A stretch of 64,000 nt of DNA from Salarias fasciatus. Taxonomy: Eukaryota > Chordata > Actinopteri > Blenniiformes > Blenniidae. Shown here one piece after another: positions 63,640 to 64,000 of this stretch. Position 1 is the stretch's first letter, and every line of letters starts with the position of its first letter. Under the pieces are notes generated by a model that saw nothing but the letters and a program-made list of their open reading frames with translations, was not told the origin of the DNA and did no database searches. The stretch lies in contig NW_021941229.1 in NCBI RefSeq assembly GCF_902148845.1, positions 27,736,314-27,800,313 of the forward strand, read 5' to 3'. Made by a program: the position numbers and the translations under genes.

Positions 63640-64000
63640 GCCCCAGGAGCTAGAATGCTGTGGGAAGTACGGAGCACTGAGCCCTGTCCTCTAATGTCTG
63701 AATGTTATTCCCTTTAGTCCCTTCATTGCTTTTCCCCTGCTGTCCCCCCCTTCGAGGGGGAGTCTTCTCCAGTTTCAGTTGCTGACTCCACTATTACGAG
63801 GGCCTATGAACAAGCTCCGTCCGGACCGGGAGGACACTCCTGTCGGTCCTGCCCGCGGACTGGCTTCAGTTCTACTGCTGGGATCCGTGGTTCTTGTGCT
63901 GGACCGTCCAACAGACTGTCCTCAACATTGTCCTAGGCTTTACTTCTTATTGTCTCATGCTAGCTGTTGCCAAAGCTGTCCGTCCCTGGGAGAGGGATCC
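63640..64000 (+). mobile_element. 5-prime part of the same retroelement family as 29794-30119
   Basis: From GCTGCCCCAGGAGCTAGAAT to the window end. The last 75 bp (from CATTGTCCTAGGC) match the start of the 29794-30119 element with one difference, and the element continues beyond the window. A longer copy than the intronic one, so that one is 5-prime truncated. Confidence 0.65.

Overview
The window is vertebrate nuclear DNA, most likely from a teleost fish. It has compact multi-exon genes with GT-AG introns, dense CA/GT microsatellites, many GC-rich intronic minisatellites, and fish-type LINEs and short DNA transposons. Four protein-coding genes are recognised, all read from the minus strand: MAN2A1 (Golgi alpha-mannosidase II), WDR36 (small-subunit processome WD40 protein), SLC25A46 (mitochondrial outer-membrane carrier-family protein) and SLC31A1 (copper importer CTR1).

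The main structural fact is that a block of about 21.5 kb is present twice in direct orientation. Copy 1 covers 1-21400 and copy 2 covers about 31752-53504, offset by about 31.7-32.1 kb. Each carries MAN2A1-WDR36-SLC25A46 in the same order, intron for intron. Copy 2 is complete and its MAN2A1 and SLC25A46 frames close exactly (1138 and 420 residues by exon arithmetic). Copy 1 loses the last seven MAN2A1 exons at the left window edge and has frame breaks in WDR36 and SLC25A46. Copy 1 ends at a run of exactly 100 N (21401-21500). This may be a real segmental tandem duplication, or two alleles placed in tandem by the assembler. The copies differ mainly in VNTR length, in two transposon insertions with clean empty sites in the other copy, and in small indels, all of which alleles also show.

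Layout: 1-7.4 kb MAN2A1 copy 1 (exons 16 to 1); 7.4-9.0 kb its upstream region with NRF1 and CRE motifs; 9.07-14.5 kb WDR36 copy 1; 14.6-16.5 kb a truncated L1 and foldback transposons; 17.0-21.1 kb SLC25A46 copy 1; gap; 21.5-21.95 kb a plus-strand 3-prime exon of an unidentified gene; 22.25-25.1 kb a broken LINE with a 40-bp tandem array at its 5-prime side; 25.6-28.9 kb intergenic minisatellites; 28.9-39.1 kb MAN2A1 copy 2; 40.8-47.3 kb WDR36 copy 2; 49.1-53.2 kb SLC25A46 copy 2; 53.5-55.7 kb unique sequence; 55.8-57.7 kb SLC31A1 coding exons; 57.7-64 kb candidate promoters or 5-prime exons, a hAT-like element, a LINE 3-prime end and simple repeats.

MAN2A1, SLC25A46 and WDR36 also lie near one another on human 5q21-q22, so their grouping looks like conserved synteny, not a functional operon. 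I found no undescribed multi-gene system. The most unusual items are the paired copies with natural empty sites, a long GGGGCC-type hexanucleotide tract next to a MAN2A1 5-prime splice site, and the tandem GC-rich array upstream of a LINE.
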